From DATBGO01 sp050011895 (GTDB lineage Bacteria; Actinomycetota; Actinomycetes; Streptosporangiales; Streptosporangiaceae), in the NCBI GenBank assembly GCA_050011895.1, contig JBEKIF010000046.1, forward strand, positions 1 through 36,285: a stretch of 36,285 bases of DNA. The letters are read 5' to 3'. Position 1 is the first letter of the stretch; each line of letters opens with the position of its first letter. A program made the position numbers and the translations under genes. Under the pieces are notes generated by a model. The model made no database searches. It was not told the DNA's origin and saw only the letters and a program-made list of their open reading frames with translations. Below, piece by piece: positions 1 to 7,414 of the stretch.

Positions 1-75
1 AAGCACAGCACGTCACAAGCACAGCACGTCACAAGCACAGCACGTCACAAGCACAGCACGTCACAAGCACAGCAC
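1..75. repeat. 16-bp tandem repeat array at left edge
   Basis: Four perfect copies of the 16-bp unit AAGCACAGCACGTCAC and a fifth partial copy (11 bp) run head to tail from the first base, so the array probably continues outside the window. No coding frame explains it, because 16 is not a multiple of three. It lies downstream of the LysM protein gene, which is read leftwards. There are no spacers, so it is not a CRISPR. Confidence 0.95.
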
Positions 76-175
76 AAGCGGCGGCGGGGCGACCGCCGCT
101 CATGCGCTACGGCGCTGCCAGGCCGGACACGTGGGTACCGATCGCCCGCCCGCCCGGAGCGATACGCCGGGGTGG

Positions 176-1045
176 TCAGCAGCCGTCGTAGGGCGCCCAG
201 TTGGACTCGCCGCCCTGGGCGAGCGCGTTGGCGAACACCTGGTTCTGCTCGGCCACGCTGGCGTTGCCGAAGTCAGCAGGGTTACCACCGTACGCAGCCC
301 AGGTCGAAGCGCTGAACTGGTAGAGGCCGTAGTGGCCGCTGGAGTTCATGATCTGCGGCTGGCCGCCGGACTCGCGGGAGACCACGCACTGACCGAACGC
401 CCCGCCAGGCACGCCGCCGGAGTAGCTGCTGGCTGCTGCCACCGGGGCAGCCTGCACCGGGGCAGCCTGCACCGGGGCAGCCTGCACCGGAGCAGGCTGG
501 GCGGTCGCCGGAGCCGAGCGTGCATGTCGTGGTGTGTAGCCCGTGACAGTAGCGGCCTCCGGCGGCCCGAGCAGCGCGGGCGGGCCTGGTATCCGGTCGG
601 GCTCCGCCGGAATGCGCAGGACCTGCCCGGTCTCGATGATGTCCGCCCAGCGGACCTGGCCGCGATTGCGCCAGTAGAGCACCGGCCACGCGGCCGGGTT
701 GTGATAGAAATGCCCGGCAATCGCGGACAGTGAGTCACCGGGCCGGACGGTGTACCTGGCTGGGAGACCGGAACCTGCCTTCTGCGTCGCTGCCTTCTGC
801 GTCGCTGCCTGCTGCGTCGCTGCCTGCTGCCGCAAAGCTGACAGCAGCTGTGCGGGCGAAAGGCCAGGCTGGTAGGCGGTGTCCAGGACGGCGGCGTGGT
901 GCGCGGCTCCCTGGGCGACCGGCGGGGCAGGCGGTGCCTGCGGTGACAAGCAGAAAGCCGCAGCCATGCCGGCGAGCGTGGGCGCGGCGGCGCTGGTTGC
1001 TGCCTGGGGGAGCCGGACACGTGGGGGTTTGCTATGGCGGCCCAA
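176..1045 (-). CDS. Secreted LysM protein with Rpf/transglycosylase-like catalytic domain
   Basis: Predicted exported peptidoglycan-binding and cleaving protein of the resuscitation-promoting-factor-like type. With the start used here it has 289 residues: an alanine-rich signal or anchor region (about 1-40), an Ala/Gln repeat linker (KAATQ/QAATQ units), a LysM domain (about 98-146, beginning YTVRPGDSLSAIA), an Ala/Pro/Gln linker with repeated QAAPV, and a C-terminal transglycosylase-like domain (about 215-289) with the expected catalytic Glu225 in SRESGG and GHYGLYQFS. Cys220 and the terminal Cys289 fit the disulfide of Rpf domains. I chose TTG at 1045 because AGAGGA lies 5 bases upstream and the protein then opens with GRHSK, common in actinobacterial cell-wall proteins; an ATG at 1120 would add 25 unconvincing residues. 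Probably acts on the cell wall in growth or resuscitation; substrate inferred from family only. Confidence 0.88.
   Translation of the reverse strand: MGRHSKPPRVRLPQAATSAAAPTLAGMAAAFCLSPQAPPAPPVAQGAAHHAAVLDTAYQPGLSPAQLLSALRQQAATQQAATQKAATQKAGSGLPARYTVRPGDSLSAIAGHFYHNPAAWPVLYWRNRGQVRWADIIETGQVLRIPAEPDRIPGPPALLGPPEAATVTGYTPRHARSAPATAQPAPVQAAPVQAAPVQAAPVAAASSYSGGVPGGAFGQCVVSRESGGQPQIMNSSGHYGLYQFSASTWAAYGGNPADFGNASVAEQNQVFANALAQGGESNWAPYDGC
430..496. repeat. In-frame 15-bp repeats in the LysM protein linker
   Basis: Three near-identical 15-bp units (GCACCGGGGCAGCCT on the plus strand) encode consecutive QAAPV pentapeptides between the LysM and catalytic domains. A second set of four 15-bp units at about 778-838 encodes KAATQ/QAATQ just before LysM. 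Both keep frame and make flexible Ala/Gln/Pro linkers. Confidence 0.85.
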
Positions 1046-1148
1046 CGGATTCCTCTCAGAGGAGGGCGCGCTCACGGGAAGCCGCACAGGTGCTGGCAGC
1101 TTCGGAGCGCCTGACAACAAGGGAGGCTAGCGAGGGCAGCTCCGGCCC

Positions 1149-1176
1149 ATTAGGTAAATCCGTCACAACGGGTCAA
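1149..1176 (-). promoter_or_regulatory. Candidate promoter of the LysM/Rpf-like gene
   Basis: On the minus strand TTGACC (1171-1176) is followed after 16 bases by CCTAAT (1149-1154), a reasonable -35/-10 pair. It would give a leader of about 95 bases before the TTG start at 1045. Assigned by consensus only. Confidence 0.3.
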
Positions 1177-1409
1177 ACAAGCCATCAGGTTGCTAAACTA
1201 CGCTGGCTGCTATGCGGCCCAACGGCTGCGCGACGGGCGGCTGCTGCGGGCACCGGCCCGCACGTGACCGTAATGCGCCGGATTGGCACTGGTCAGAGCG
1301 ATTCCGTCGGCTCGGGAATCGGTGCGCCGAGAACAAATCAGGTGCGGCCAGCAGGTCCCAGGTCAGCGCCGCGAGCTCGCCGTAGGCGGCTGTCATGACG
1401 CGAGGCGCC

Positions 1410-1511
1410 GACGCGAAGCGGTCCGCCCCGGCACCGGGCAGCCGACGCGAAGCGGTCCGCCCAGGCACCGGGCAGCCGACGCGAAGCGGTCCGCCCCGGC
1501 ACCGGGCAGCC
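1410..1511. repeat. Three tandem copies of a 34-bp unit
   Basis: Copies at 1410-1443, 1444-1477 and 1478-1511 begin GACGCGAAGCGGTCCGCCC and end GGCACCGGGCAGCC. Copy 2 differs from the others by one base (A for C at the 20th position). The copies abut without spacers and 34 is not a multiple of three, so this is a noncoding direct repeat. Confidence 0.95.
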
Positions 1512-1666
1512 GACCGCCGCCGCGCACTGCTTGCAACTCGCATTCACGGCGTTGACGGACCATACGGCTTCCCGCGGATCCGGATACCGGGCACGGCAGT
1601 GCCCCGGCTGGGCCGGCACACTTGTACCAGCGGCAGCCAGCTAATTACAGGCATGATTACGCCATC

Positions 1667-1684
1667 TGAACGTTCAGTGAATGT
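1667..1684. promoter_or_regulatory. Dyad just upstream of the SulP gene
   Basis: TGAACGTTCA (1667-1676) is a perfect 10-bp palindrome and overlaps TTCAGTGAA (1673-1681), so ACGTTCAGTGAATGT forms a near-perfect 15-bp dyad ending a few bases before the Shine-Dalgarno GGGGAGG. Size and position suit a repressor site of TetR type. No cognate regulator is adjacent. Confidence 0.4.
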
Positions 1685-1699
1685 CGGGGAGGTCAGCCG

Positions 1700-3442
1700 A
1701 TGCCGGTTTCCCTTCGGGAACGGCTGCGGGGCTGGCCGGTCATGCGCGGGTTGCTGCCGGTTCACCGGACCCAGGTTGCGGGTGACCTGCTCGCGGGTGT
1801 CACGCTCGCGGCTCTCGGCATTCCCGAGGTTCTCGGATACGCGAAGATCGCCGGAATGCCGGTAGTGACCGGCCTGTACACGCTGCTCCTCCCGATGGCC
1901 CTGTTCGCTGTCCTTGGCTCCTCACGCCATCTCGTGGTCGGCGCGGACTCAGCCACCGCGGCCATTCTCGCCGCATCCCTGATCGGGCTGGCAGTTCCAG
2001 GGTCGGCGAGATACATCCAGCTGGCTGGCCTGGCCGCCCTCCTCACCGGCGGCCTGCTGTTGCTGGCCCGGCTGGCCAGGCTCGGGTTCCTGGCGAACTT
2101 CCTGTCCCGCACCGTCCTGCTTGGCTTCCTGGCCGGGGTCGGCATTCAGGTGGCCGTCAGCCAGCTCCCGGACATGCTCGGCGTCCGGCATGAGGGCACC
2201 CGCACCGTCGGCATACTCATCCACACGATGACTGAGCTCCCCCAGGCTCAACCTGAGACGGTGGCCGTGTCTGCGGTGGCGATCGTGGTCATGCTGGCAG
2301 CCCGGCGGATCACCCGCCGGGTGCCTGGAGCGCTGATCGCGGTGGTCGGCGCGATCATCGTGAGCCGGTTCGCCGAGCTGGCAGGCCGGGGGGTAGCCAC
2401 CGTCGGAGCGGTGCCGCGCGGGCTGCCGCGGCTGGGCCTGCCCGATGTCGGCCTGCACGACGCCAGGCTGCTGCTCGGAACCGCGGCCTCGATGTTCGTC
2501 GTCATCCTCGCCCAGAGCGCGGCGACCTCGCGCGCCTACGCGGCGAAATACACCGAGGAGTTCAGCGAAGACACCGACCTGGTCGGCCTGGGCGCCGCCA
2601 ACCTCGCCGCCGCGTTCTCCGGCACCTTCGTCGTCAACGGCAGCCCGACCAAGACGCAGATGGTGGACGGCGCAGGCGGGCGCAGCCAGCTGGCTCAGCT
2701 CGCAACCGCCGCCATCGTGGTGGTCGTGCTGCTCGTGGCCACCGGGCCGATCGCTTACCTGCCGACCGCCGCCCTGGCTGCTGTGGTCTTCCTGATTGCC
2801 GCCGAGCTCATTGACATCCCCGGCCTGCGCCGCATCCGGGCTGTCCGCAAGACCGAATTCGCGGTCGCCCTGCTGACGACGGCCGCTGTGGTGGCACTCG
2901 GCATCCAGGACGGCATCGCGGTGGCCGTGATCGCCTCAGTGATCGACCACCTGAGGCACAGCTACCGTCCGCTCAGCAGCGTGCTGGTGAAGTCGCCGGC
3001 CGGGCACTGGCGGGCCTGCCCGGTCGAGCCCGGCGCCCGGACCGAGAAAGGGCTGGTCGTCTACCGGTTCGGCACCAGCCTGTATTACGCGAACGCATCA
3101 CGGCTCATCGAGGACGTCACGGCCCTGGTCACGCGAGGCGACTCTCTTCAGTGGCTGGTGCTGGACGGCGCGGCCATCGGCGATGTTGATTACACGTCCG
3201 CATCGGTGCTCACTCAGGTCGCAAAGCGACTGCACGAGCGGCAGATCCGATTCGCGGTCACGAGCATGCTGCTGCCGGTCCGCAAGCAACTGGACGGCTA
3301 CGGCATCAAGGGCGCGTCAGGTCCCGATGTCTACTACGACACTCCGGGCGAGGCGCTCAAGGCCTTCCACGCCGCCAAGCGTGCTGCCGACCCGGCCCGC
3401 CACGCCCAATTGCCGAACGCGCCAGACCCTGGCCCGACCTGA
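1700..3442 (+). CDS. SulP/SLC26-family anion transporter with STAS domain
   Basis: 580-residue membrane protein predicted to carry sulfate, bicarbonate or a similar anion. The N-terminal part (about 25-420) is a run of hydrophobic segments with SulP signatures: GVTLAALGIPEVLGYAKIAG near 33-52, a glycine-rich segment HLVVGADSATAAIL near 78-90, and VVNGSPTKTQMVDGAGGRSQ near 311-330. A cytoplasmic STAS domain follows (about 450-560). GGGGAGG lies 7 bases before the ATG. The gene stands alone, so the substrate cannot be deduced from neighbours; no carbonic anhydrase or sulfate-assimilation gene is next to it. Confidence 0.9.
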   Translation: MPVSLRERLRGWPVMRGLLPVHRTQVAGDLLAGVTLAALGIPEVLGYAKIAGMPVVTGLYTLLLPMALFAVLGSSRHLVVGADSATAAILAASLIGLAVPGSARYIQLAGLAALLTGGLLLLARLARLGFLANFLSRTVLLGFLAGVGIQVAVSQLPDMLGVRHEGTRTVGILIHTMTELPQAQPETVAVSAVAIVVMLAARRITRRVPGALIAVVGAIIVSRFAELAGRGVATVGAVPRGLPRLGLPDVGLHDARLLLGTAASMFVVILAQSAATSRAYAAKYTEEFSEDTDLVGLGAANLAAAFSGTFVVNGSPTKTQMVDGAGGRSQLAQLATAAIVVVVLLVATGPIAYLPTAALAAVVFLIAAELIDIPGLRRIRAVRKTEFAVALLTTAAVVALGIQDGIAVAVIASVIDHLRHSYRPLSSVLVKSPAGHWRACPVEPGARTEKGLVVYRFGTSLYYANASRLIEDVTALVTRGDSLQWLVLDGAAIGDVDYTSASVLTQVAKRLHERQIRFAVTSMLLPVRKQLDGYGIKGASGPDVYYDTPGEALKAFHAAKRAADPARHAQLPNAPDPGPT

Positions 3443-3599
3443 CCGGGGCGTCCGGGGTGTCGCGCCGAACCGCTCGCTGGCCGAGCCGGTGGGCGGGATC
3501 GCGCTCGCCGAACACGAGCAGCTAGCTCGTCGGCACCCGCTGGATCGCCGGGACCGGCTGTACCGAAGGCGCGGCCGGCTCCCATAAACGCAGCCATCG

Positions 3600-3622
3600 T
3601 AACCTTCGATGTCAAATGGTTA
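3600..3622. promoter_or_regulatory. Candidate operator of the MarR gene
   Basis: TAACC (3600-3604) and GGTTA (3618-3622) form a perfect 5-bp inverted repeat separated by 13 bases, 25 bases before the GTG start of the MarR gene. The short half-sites suit autoregulation by a dimeric winged-helix protein. The start has no clear Shine-Dalgarno, so the transcript may begin at or close to the GTG. Confidence 0.35.
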
Positions 3623-3646
3623 GCCTGCTACTGATAGCCTTGGCCC

Positions 3647-4087
3647 GTGCCGCCACCCGTGCGCCCGGCGGTCGGACTGCAGCTGGCCCGCTCCGCGAGG
3701 TCCGTGAGCCGGGCCTTCGATGACGCGCTGGCCCAGGCCGGCGGCTCGCTTCCGGTCTGGCTGGTGCTCATCTCGCTCAAGAGCCAGCGGCCAGGCAACC
3801 AGCGGGCGCTTGCCGACGCGGTGGGGATCAGGGAGGCAACGCTCACTCACCACCTGAACTCGATGGACGCCCAGGGGCTGATTACCCGGAGGCGCGATCC
3901 CGCCAACCGCCGCGTGCACCGGGTAGAGCTCACGGAGGCAGGCGAGGCGGCTTTCGGCCGGCTGCGTGCCGCGGCGGTCGCATTCGATCAGCGGCTGCGG
4001 CGCGGCATCAGCAGTGACGACGTTGCCGCGCTCGAAGACTTGCTCGGGCGGCTGGAGCGGAACGTGACTGGCCAGCAGCCCGGCTGA
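3647..4087 (+). CDS. MarR-family transcriptional regulator
   Basis: 146-residue winged helix-turn-helix regulator. The central segment (about 45-110) has the MarR layout: QRALADAVGIREATLTHHLN as the recognition helix region, then LITRRRDPANRRVHRVELTEAG as the wing. N- and C-terminal helices would form the dimer interface. GTG start at 3647 without an obvious ribosome site. The C-terminal codons (TGQQPG, then TGA) lie in the first, degenerate unit of a 16-bp tandem repeat array, so the last residues are repeat-derived. Possible targets are its own promoter or the downstream protease pair; neither is shown. Confidence 0.88.
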   Translation: MPPPVRPAVGLQLARSARSVSRAFDDALAQAGGSLPVWLVLISLKSQRPGNQRALADAVGIREATLTHHLNSMDAQGLITRRRDPANRRVHRVELTEAGEAAFGRLRAAAVAFDQRLRRGISSDDVAALEDLLGRLERNVTGQQPG

Positions 4088-4147
4088 CCAGCAGCACGGC
4101 TGACCAGCAGCACGCCTGACCAGCAGCACGCCTGACCAGCAGCACGG
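4068..4147. repeat. 16-bp tandem repeat spanning the MarR stop codon
   Basis: Four copies of CTGACCAGCAGCACGG (last base or two vary) at 4084-4099, 4100-4115, 4116-4131 and 4132-4147 follow a degenerate copy (4068-4083) inside the MarR coding sequence. The TGA stop of the MarR gene (4085-4087) is part of the first full unit. Confidence 0.95.
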
Positions 4148-4204
4148 TTTCGGTGCCTGGCGGCCGTCTCCAGCAGCGTCCCCGTGCAGTTGCTCGGGTC
4201 GTGA

Positions 4205-4220
4205 CCGGGCAACAGCCCGG
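4205..4220. promoter_or_regulatory. Small hairpin upstream of the papain-like protease gene
   Basis: CCGGGC-AACA-GCCCGG is a perfect 6-bp stem with a 4-base loop, about 60 bases before the protease start. No T-run follows. It could be a structure in the transcript leader or end the MarR transcript; the role is unknown. Confidence 0.35.
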
Positions 4221-4282
4221 ACTGGCCGGTTCACAGGCCGTAGCATGCGACACAAGGCACCTTGCATACCGGAGGCTGCATG

Positions 4283-4861
4283 ATGGAGATCAAGTCCGGC
4301 AGCGGCAGTGCTCTGTGGGCGAGCCGGTACCGGATCGCCGAGCTGATCGACGCCGAGCAACAGCCCGCCGAGTTGTCCTGGGACCGGCTGGACTTGCATG
4401 TTCCGCACCAGCGGGAGGACAACTGGTGCTGGGCCGCCACCAGCCACGGCATCGCGCATTTCTACGACCGCTCGTCTACCTGGACGCAGTGCGCCATCGC
4501 CAACGCGGAGCTTGGCCGGACCGACTGCTGCGGTAGTGGCGCCAGCGGGGCCTGCAACGTCTACGGCTACCTGGATCAGGCCCTGACCATCGTCGGCGAC
4601 TTTGACCGCGAGAGCGCCACGGTGGCCGGCTTCCACACGGTCGATTACCAGATCCGCGCCCATCGCCCGCTGGGGGTGCGGATTGCGTGGTCGGGCGGAG
4701 GCGCCCACTTCGTCGCTATCGGCGGGTTCCGGGAGGGGCCCAGCCGGTACGTTCACGTCGAGGATCCCTGGTACGGGCCGTCCGACGTTGCCTACGCCAC
4801 ACTGGTGAACGGCTATCAGGGCACCGGGAGCTGGACCAACACCTACTGGACGAAACCGTGA
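4283..4861 (+). CDS. Papain-like cysteine protease (C39/C70-like fold)
   Basis: 192-residue protein with a papain-fold catalytic set: Gln43 (oxyanion), Cys49 in QREDNWCWAATSH, His142 in GGGAHFVAIGG and Asp161 in VEDPWYG. Conserved extra cysteines (Cys70, Cys82-83, Cys91) in a GRTDCCGSGASGACNVYGY segment match the small actinobacterial family annotated as papain-like cysteine protease. There is no signal peptide or transmembrane segment, so cytoplasmic action or export with a partner is possible. GGAGG lies 7 bases before the ATG used; an ATG one codon earlier (4280) is the alternative. A gene of unknown function follows after a 58-base gap with its own Shine-Dalgarno, suggesting one transcript. 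Substrate unknown. Confidence 0.8.
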   Translation: MEIKSGSGSALWASRYRIAELIDAEQQPAELSWDRLDLHVPHQREDNWCWAATSHGIAHFYDRSSTWTQCAIANAELGRTDCCGSGASGACNVYGYLDQALTIVGDFDRESATVAGFHTVDYQIRAHRPLGVRIAWSGGGAHFVAIGGFREGPSRYVHVEDPWYGPSDVAYATLVNGYQGTGSWTNTYWTKP

Positions 4862-4919
4862 CCGCGCACCGGGCCACCGTAACCTGCTGGTTCTTCTCCC
4901 GGCCGGGGAGGTGAGGGCG

Positions 4920-5486
4920 ATGCCATTGAGGGTTGTCGAGCCCCCGGCCACGGTCCGCCAGGTGGCGGCAGGGTACGTTCACCAGCTGGCTTCCCCGCTC
5001 GGCGTCTTCCCCCAGCTACGCAACGTGGCCCGAGAAGAGCTGGCGCTGCTGGCGCCCCATCGGATCTACACGGCGGGCCTCGACGTTCTGCTTGAGCGCG
5101 GCGTGGCGGGAGCGGTCCAGACGGGCTGGCGCTACCTGGTCGCGGACCAAGAACGGATCGTGGCCAGCGTCGAGCTAGCCGGAGACGCCGGTGAATCTCC
5201 GCTGTTGAACGGCGGACCCTACGTGGCCTCGACCGCCGCCGCCATCGACGAGCTCGAGCGACTGCCCGAGGTAGCCGCGGGTGACTTCGAGTTGCGGCTT
5301 CTCAAGGTACCGGGCCTCCACGTGGTAGCGGCCTGGCTAGCCGGCCGGCCGGGGCTGGTGAGGCCGCTCTCGCCGGCCCCTGGCTTCCTGGAAGCAGGAC
5401 GCAGTTACACCGAGGAGGAGTTCGCCGCCGCTGTGCGGGAACCGGCACGGCGGGTGCTGGCCGCCGAGGCACCCTCCGGGGGCTGA
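4920..5486 (+). CDS. Unrecognised protein paired with the papain-like protease
   Basis: 188 residues, no family recognised. It looks soluble and globular: mixed helices and strands, no signal peptide, no transmembrane segment, no cysteine-based motif. Notable stretches are ERGVAGAVQTGWRYLVADQ near 60-78 and DFELRLLKVPGLHVVAAWL near 122-140, the latter a buried beta strand pattern. ATG at 4920 is preceded by GGGAGG at 8 bases. It follows the protease closely in the same direction, so it could be its substrate, inhibitor or chaperone; this is inference from position only. Confidence 0.65.
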   Translation: MPLRVVEPPATVRQVAAGYVHQLASPLGVFPQLRNVAREELALLAPHRIYTAGLDVLLERGVAGAVQTGWRYLVADQERIVASVELAGDAGESPLLNGGPYVASTAAAIDELERLPEVAAGDFELRLLKVPGLHVVAAWLAGRPGLVRPLSPAPGFLEAGRSYTEEEFAAAVREPARRVLAAEAPSGG

Positions 5487-5570
5487 CTCCAGCTGACTGG
5501 CTGACCCGCGGATTGCGGTCCGAGCCTGCATCGGCGACAATGTCGGCTGGCGATGAAGCTCGCCCGAACC

Positions 5571-5585
5571 GCGGGACCGTCCCGC
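5571..5585. promoter_or_regulatory. Perfect palindrome upstream of the hyc operon
   Basis: GCGGGAC-C-GTCCCGC is a perfect 7-bp inverted repeat around one base, about 90 bases before the hycD start. It could be an operator or, given the tiny loop, DNA cruciform rather than an RNA hairpin. No neighbouring regulator is assigned to it. Confidence 0.35.
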
Positions 5586-5638
5586 TGATGGCTTCTACCC
5601 CCTTGAGTCCGTATCCGGGAGCGCAGGAGGCCATCATC

Positions 5639-5680
5639 GTGGGTGACGATGCGCCGGTGACCGTGCGGCCCGCGACGTGA
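5639..5680 (+). CDS. Possible 13-codon leader ORF overlapping the hycD start
   Basis: AGGAGG (5625-5630) sits 8 bases before GTG at 5639, which opens a 13-residue frame (MGDDAPVTVRPAT) whose TGA overlaps the hycD GTG as GTGA (5677-5680). The best ribosome site of the operon thus drives this leader, while hycD itself has none, suggesting translational coupling. It may be a device rather than a functional peptide. Confidence 0.4.
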   Translation: MGDDAPVTVRPAT

Positions 5681-6639
5681 ACGCCATGCTGCCGATCCCG
5701 GTCATCCAGCTGCTGCAGGTGCTGACCATCGCCGCCGCCGCGCCCGGTGTCTCCGGAGTCATCGCCAGGACCGAGGCACGGCTGCAGGGCCGCCGGGGCC
5801 CCCGGGTGCTGCAGCCCTACTTCGACCTGGCCAAGCTGTTCCGCAAGGAGGCGCTGGCGCCTGAGGGTGCGAGCTGGGTATTCCTGGCGGCGCCGCTCGC
5901 CGCCTTCACCTGCTACCTGACGGTGCCGCTGCTGATCCCGGTGCTGACCAGCTACCCGCTGCCGCTGGGATACATGGGCGACATCCTCGGCGGCGGGTTC
6001 ATCCTGTCGATGGCCAGCTTCCTCGTCGCCGTGGCTGCCCTGGAGACCGGCAGTCCCTACGCGCAGCTCGGGGCGAGCCGGGCCAAGACCTTTGCGGCGA
6101 TCACCGAGCCCGTTGTGCTGTTCGTGGTCTTCACGGTGGCGCTGCTCACCGGTACCGACCTCCCCTACGCCCTGGCCGCCACGGTCCGGTCGTCCGCCGG
6201 GCAGATCATCAGGCCCGCGCACGTGCTGGCCGCCGCTGCCCTGTTCATGGTCATCCTGTATGAGACCAGCCGGATCCCGGTGGAGACGCACACCGGGACC
6301 AACGAGTTCGGGATGATCGAGGAGGCCCGGCCTTTCGAGCACTCCGGGCCCTATTTCGCCTTGCTCAAATGGGGCTCGGCGGCCAAGCAACTGATCCTCT
6401 ACACAATCCTGATCAATGTCTTCGTGGCGCCGTGGGGGCTCGCGGCGACGCAGCAGGCCTGGGCCGTGCTGCGGGCGATCGTGGCGCTCCCCGCCAAAGC
6501 CTGCGTTCTCGGGGCAGTGATCGCGGTCATCGACAACTCGTTCGCCAAGCTCCGGCTGTTCAAGATCACCGAATTCGCGGCCGCGGCGTTCCTGCTCGCT
6601 GTGCTCGGCGTATTCACGCTCTACCTCGGCGGCGGCTGA
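5677..6639 (+). CDS. hycD: NuoH/HyfC-like membrane subunit
   Basis: 320-residue integral membrane protein of the complex I subunit 1/hydrogenase HycD family, which anchors the redox arm and forms part of the quinone or proton channel. It has about eight hydrophobic segments and the cytoplasmic loops typical of the family: GRRGPRVLQPYFDLAKLFRK near 38-57, Glu139-region ITEPVV, and ETSRIPVETHTGTNEF near 195-210 continuing to MIEEARPFEHSGP, which keep the conserved acidic residues. First main gene of a six-gene operon. The GTG start overlaps the stop of the leader ORF. M. tuberculosis Rv0084 (hycD) is the obvious family counterpart. Confidence 0.88.
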   Translation: MNAMLPIPVIQLLQVLTIAAAAPGVSGVIARTEARLQGRRGPRVLQPYFDLAKLFRKEALAPEGASWVFLAAPLAAFTCYLTVPLLIPVLTSYPLPLGYMGDILGGGFILSMASFLVAVAALETGSPYAQLGASRAKTFAAITEPVVLFVVFTVALLTGTDLPYALAATVRSSAGQIIRPAHVLAAAALFMVILYETSRIPVETHTGTNEFGMIEEARPFEHSGPYFALLKWGSAAKQLILYTILINVFVAPWGLAATQQAWAVLRAIVALPAKACVLGAVIAVIDNSFAKLRLFKITEFAAAAFLLAVLGVFTLYLGGG

Positions 6640-6692
6640 TGGGCGCCGACCTCAAGGGATGGCTCATGGATCCCGATCTCGGGGGTAGCTGA
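6639..6692 (+). CDS. 17-codon mini-ORF bridging hycD and hycP
   Basis: The hycD stop TGA overlaps an ATG (TGATG, 6637-6641) that opens MGADLKGWLMDPDLGGS; its own TGA overlaps the hycP ATG in the same way (6690-6694). The ten bases ATGGATCCCG occur both inside it and at the hycP start, so it may have arisen by a short duplication of the hycP start. Likely serves to keep ribosomes moving between cistrons. Confidence 0.35.
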   Translation: MGADLKGWLMDPDLGGS

Positions 6693-7411
6693 TGGATCCC
6701 GGCCACGCGCCCGGCGTCTACGTCGGCGGCGCGAACGTCATCGCGGTGGTCATCTTGCTGGCCGAATTCGGCATGTTCCGGCAGGCGCTGCTGCGCGATC
6801 AGGTCCGCCTGTACGCGGCGCAATCCGGCCTGATCTCGGTCCTCGCCATCATCGTGGGCGCCGTCCGCCACCTCCCTGAGCTGTACGTGCTGGCCGTACT
6901 GGCCGCCGCGCTCAAAGTAGTGGCGATCCCGCTGGTGCTCCGGCGGCTGCTGAACGGAACCGACCCGGCCGACGATCCGGCGGGCGACCCGGCCGGTGAC
7001 CCGGCTCTCGGAGCCGACATCGCGGGCAGCGGAGGGCTCGGACTCGCCAGCACCTTGCTGCTCGCGATCATCGTCGCCGCATTCGGGTTCTTCGCCGCGG
7101 GCGCGCTGCCCGTCAGCGGCAGCGGGGCGCCGGCGACAGCCCTGTCGGTCTCGATATCAGTGGTGCTGGTCGCCTTTGTCCTCATGATCCACCGGCGGGA
7201 CGTCGTCTCTCAGGCGGTCGGGCTGTTCTCGCTGGAGAACGGCGTCTCGCTGGCTGCGCTGGTCGTAGCGGCCAGCCTGCCGCTCATCCTTGAGCTGGCG
7301 CTGCTGTTCGACCTGCTGCTTGCGGTGGTCGTGGTCGGGCTGCTGATCCGCATGCACCACGGCCGGGCCGAGTCGCTGTCCACCGCCGACCTGACCACCC
7401 TGCGGGGCTGA
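6692..7411 (+). CDS. hycP: HyfE/HycP-like membrane subunit of the hydrogenase-related complex
   Basis: 239-residue membrane protein with about six to seven hydrophobic segments, resembling hydrogenase-4 component E and M. tuberculosis HycP (Rv0085). These proteins have a NuoK-like part and sit between the antiporter-like and NuoH-like subunits. A hydrophilic Asp/Pro/Gly repeat (PADDPAGDPAGDPA, about 91-104) interrupts the first and second halves. GGGGG lies 6 bases before the ATG. Only 3 bases separate it from hycQ. Confidence 0.8.
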   Translation: MDPGHAPGVYVGGANVIAVVILLAEFGMFRQALLRDQVRLYAAQSGLISVLAIIVGAVRHLPELYVLAVLAAALKVVAIPLVLRRLLNGTDPADDPAGDPAGDPALGADIAGSGGLGLASTLLLAIIVAAFGFFAAGALPVSGSGAPATALSVSISVVLVAFVLMIHRRDVVSQAVGLFSLENGVSLAALVVAASLPLILELALLFDLLLAVVVVGLLIRMHHGRAESLSTADLTTLRG

Positions 7412-7414
7412 GCC

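Larger units (their letters stand above)
1177..1699. other. Gene-free stretch with repeats and SulP upstream region
   Basis: No convincing gene is present. The reading frames here are arginine/proline-rich shadows of GC-rich DNA. The stretch holds a 3 x 34-bp tandem array (1410-1511) and, just before the SulP gene, a short dyad (1667-1684). The rest shows nothing recognisable. Confidence 0.6.

Noticed and set aside
1..75. CRISPR array at the left edge
   Set aside because: Units are 16 bp and abut with no spacers.
1046..1200. c-di-AMP (ydaO-type) riboswitch before the LysM/Rpf-like gene
   Set aside because: Such riboswitches often precede these genes in actinobacteria, but I could not recognise the conserved core in this leader. 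A covariance-model search would decide.
5302..6390. Long minus-strand open frame opposite hycD
   Set aside because: Its product is rich in Gly/Arg/Gln/His with no domain, and it lies opposite a well-conserved membrane gene. Such frames are expected in 70% GC DNA. The same holds for the antisense frames at 7157-8116, 8162-8857, 9247-10095 and 10287-11279.
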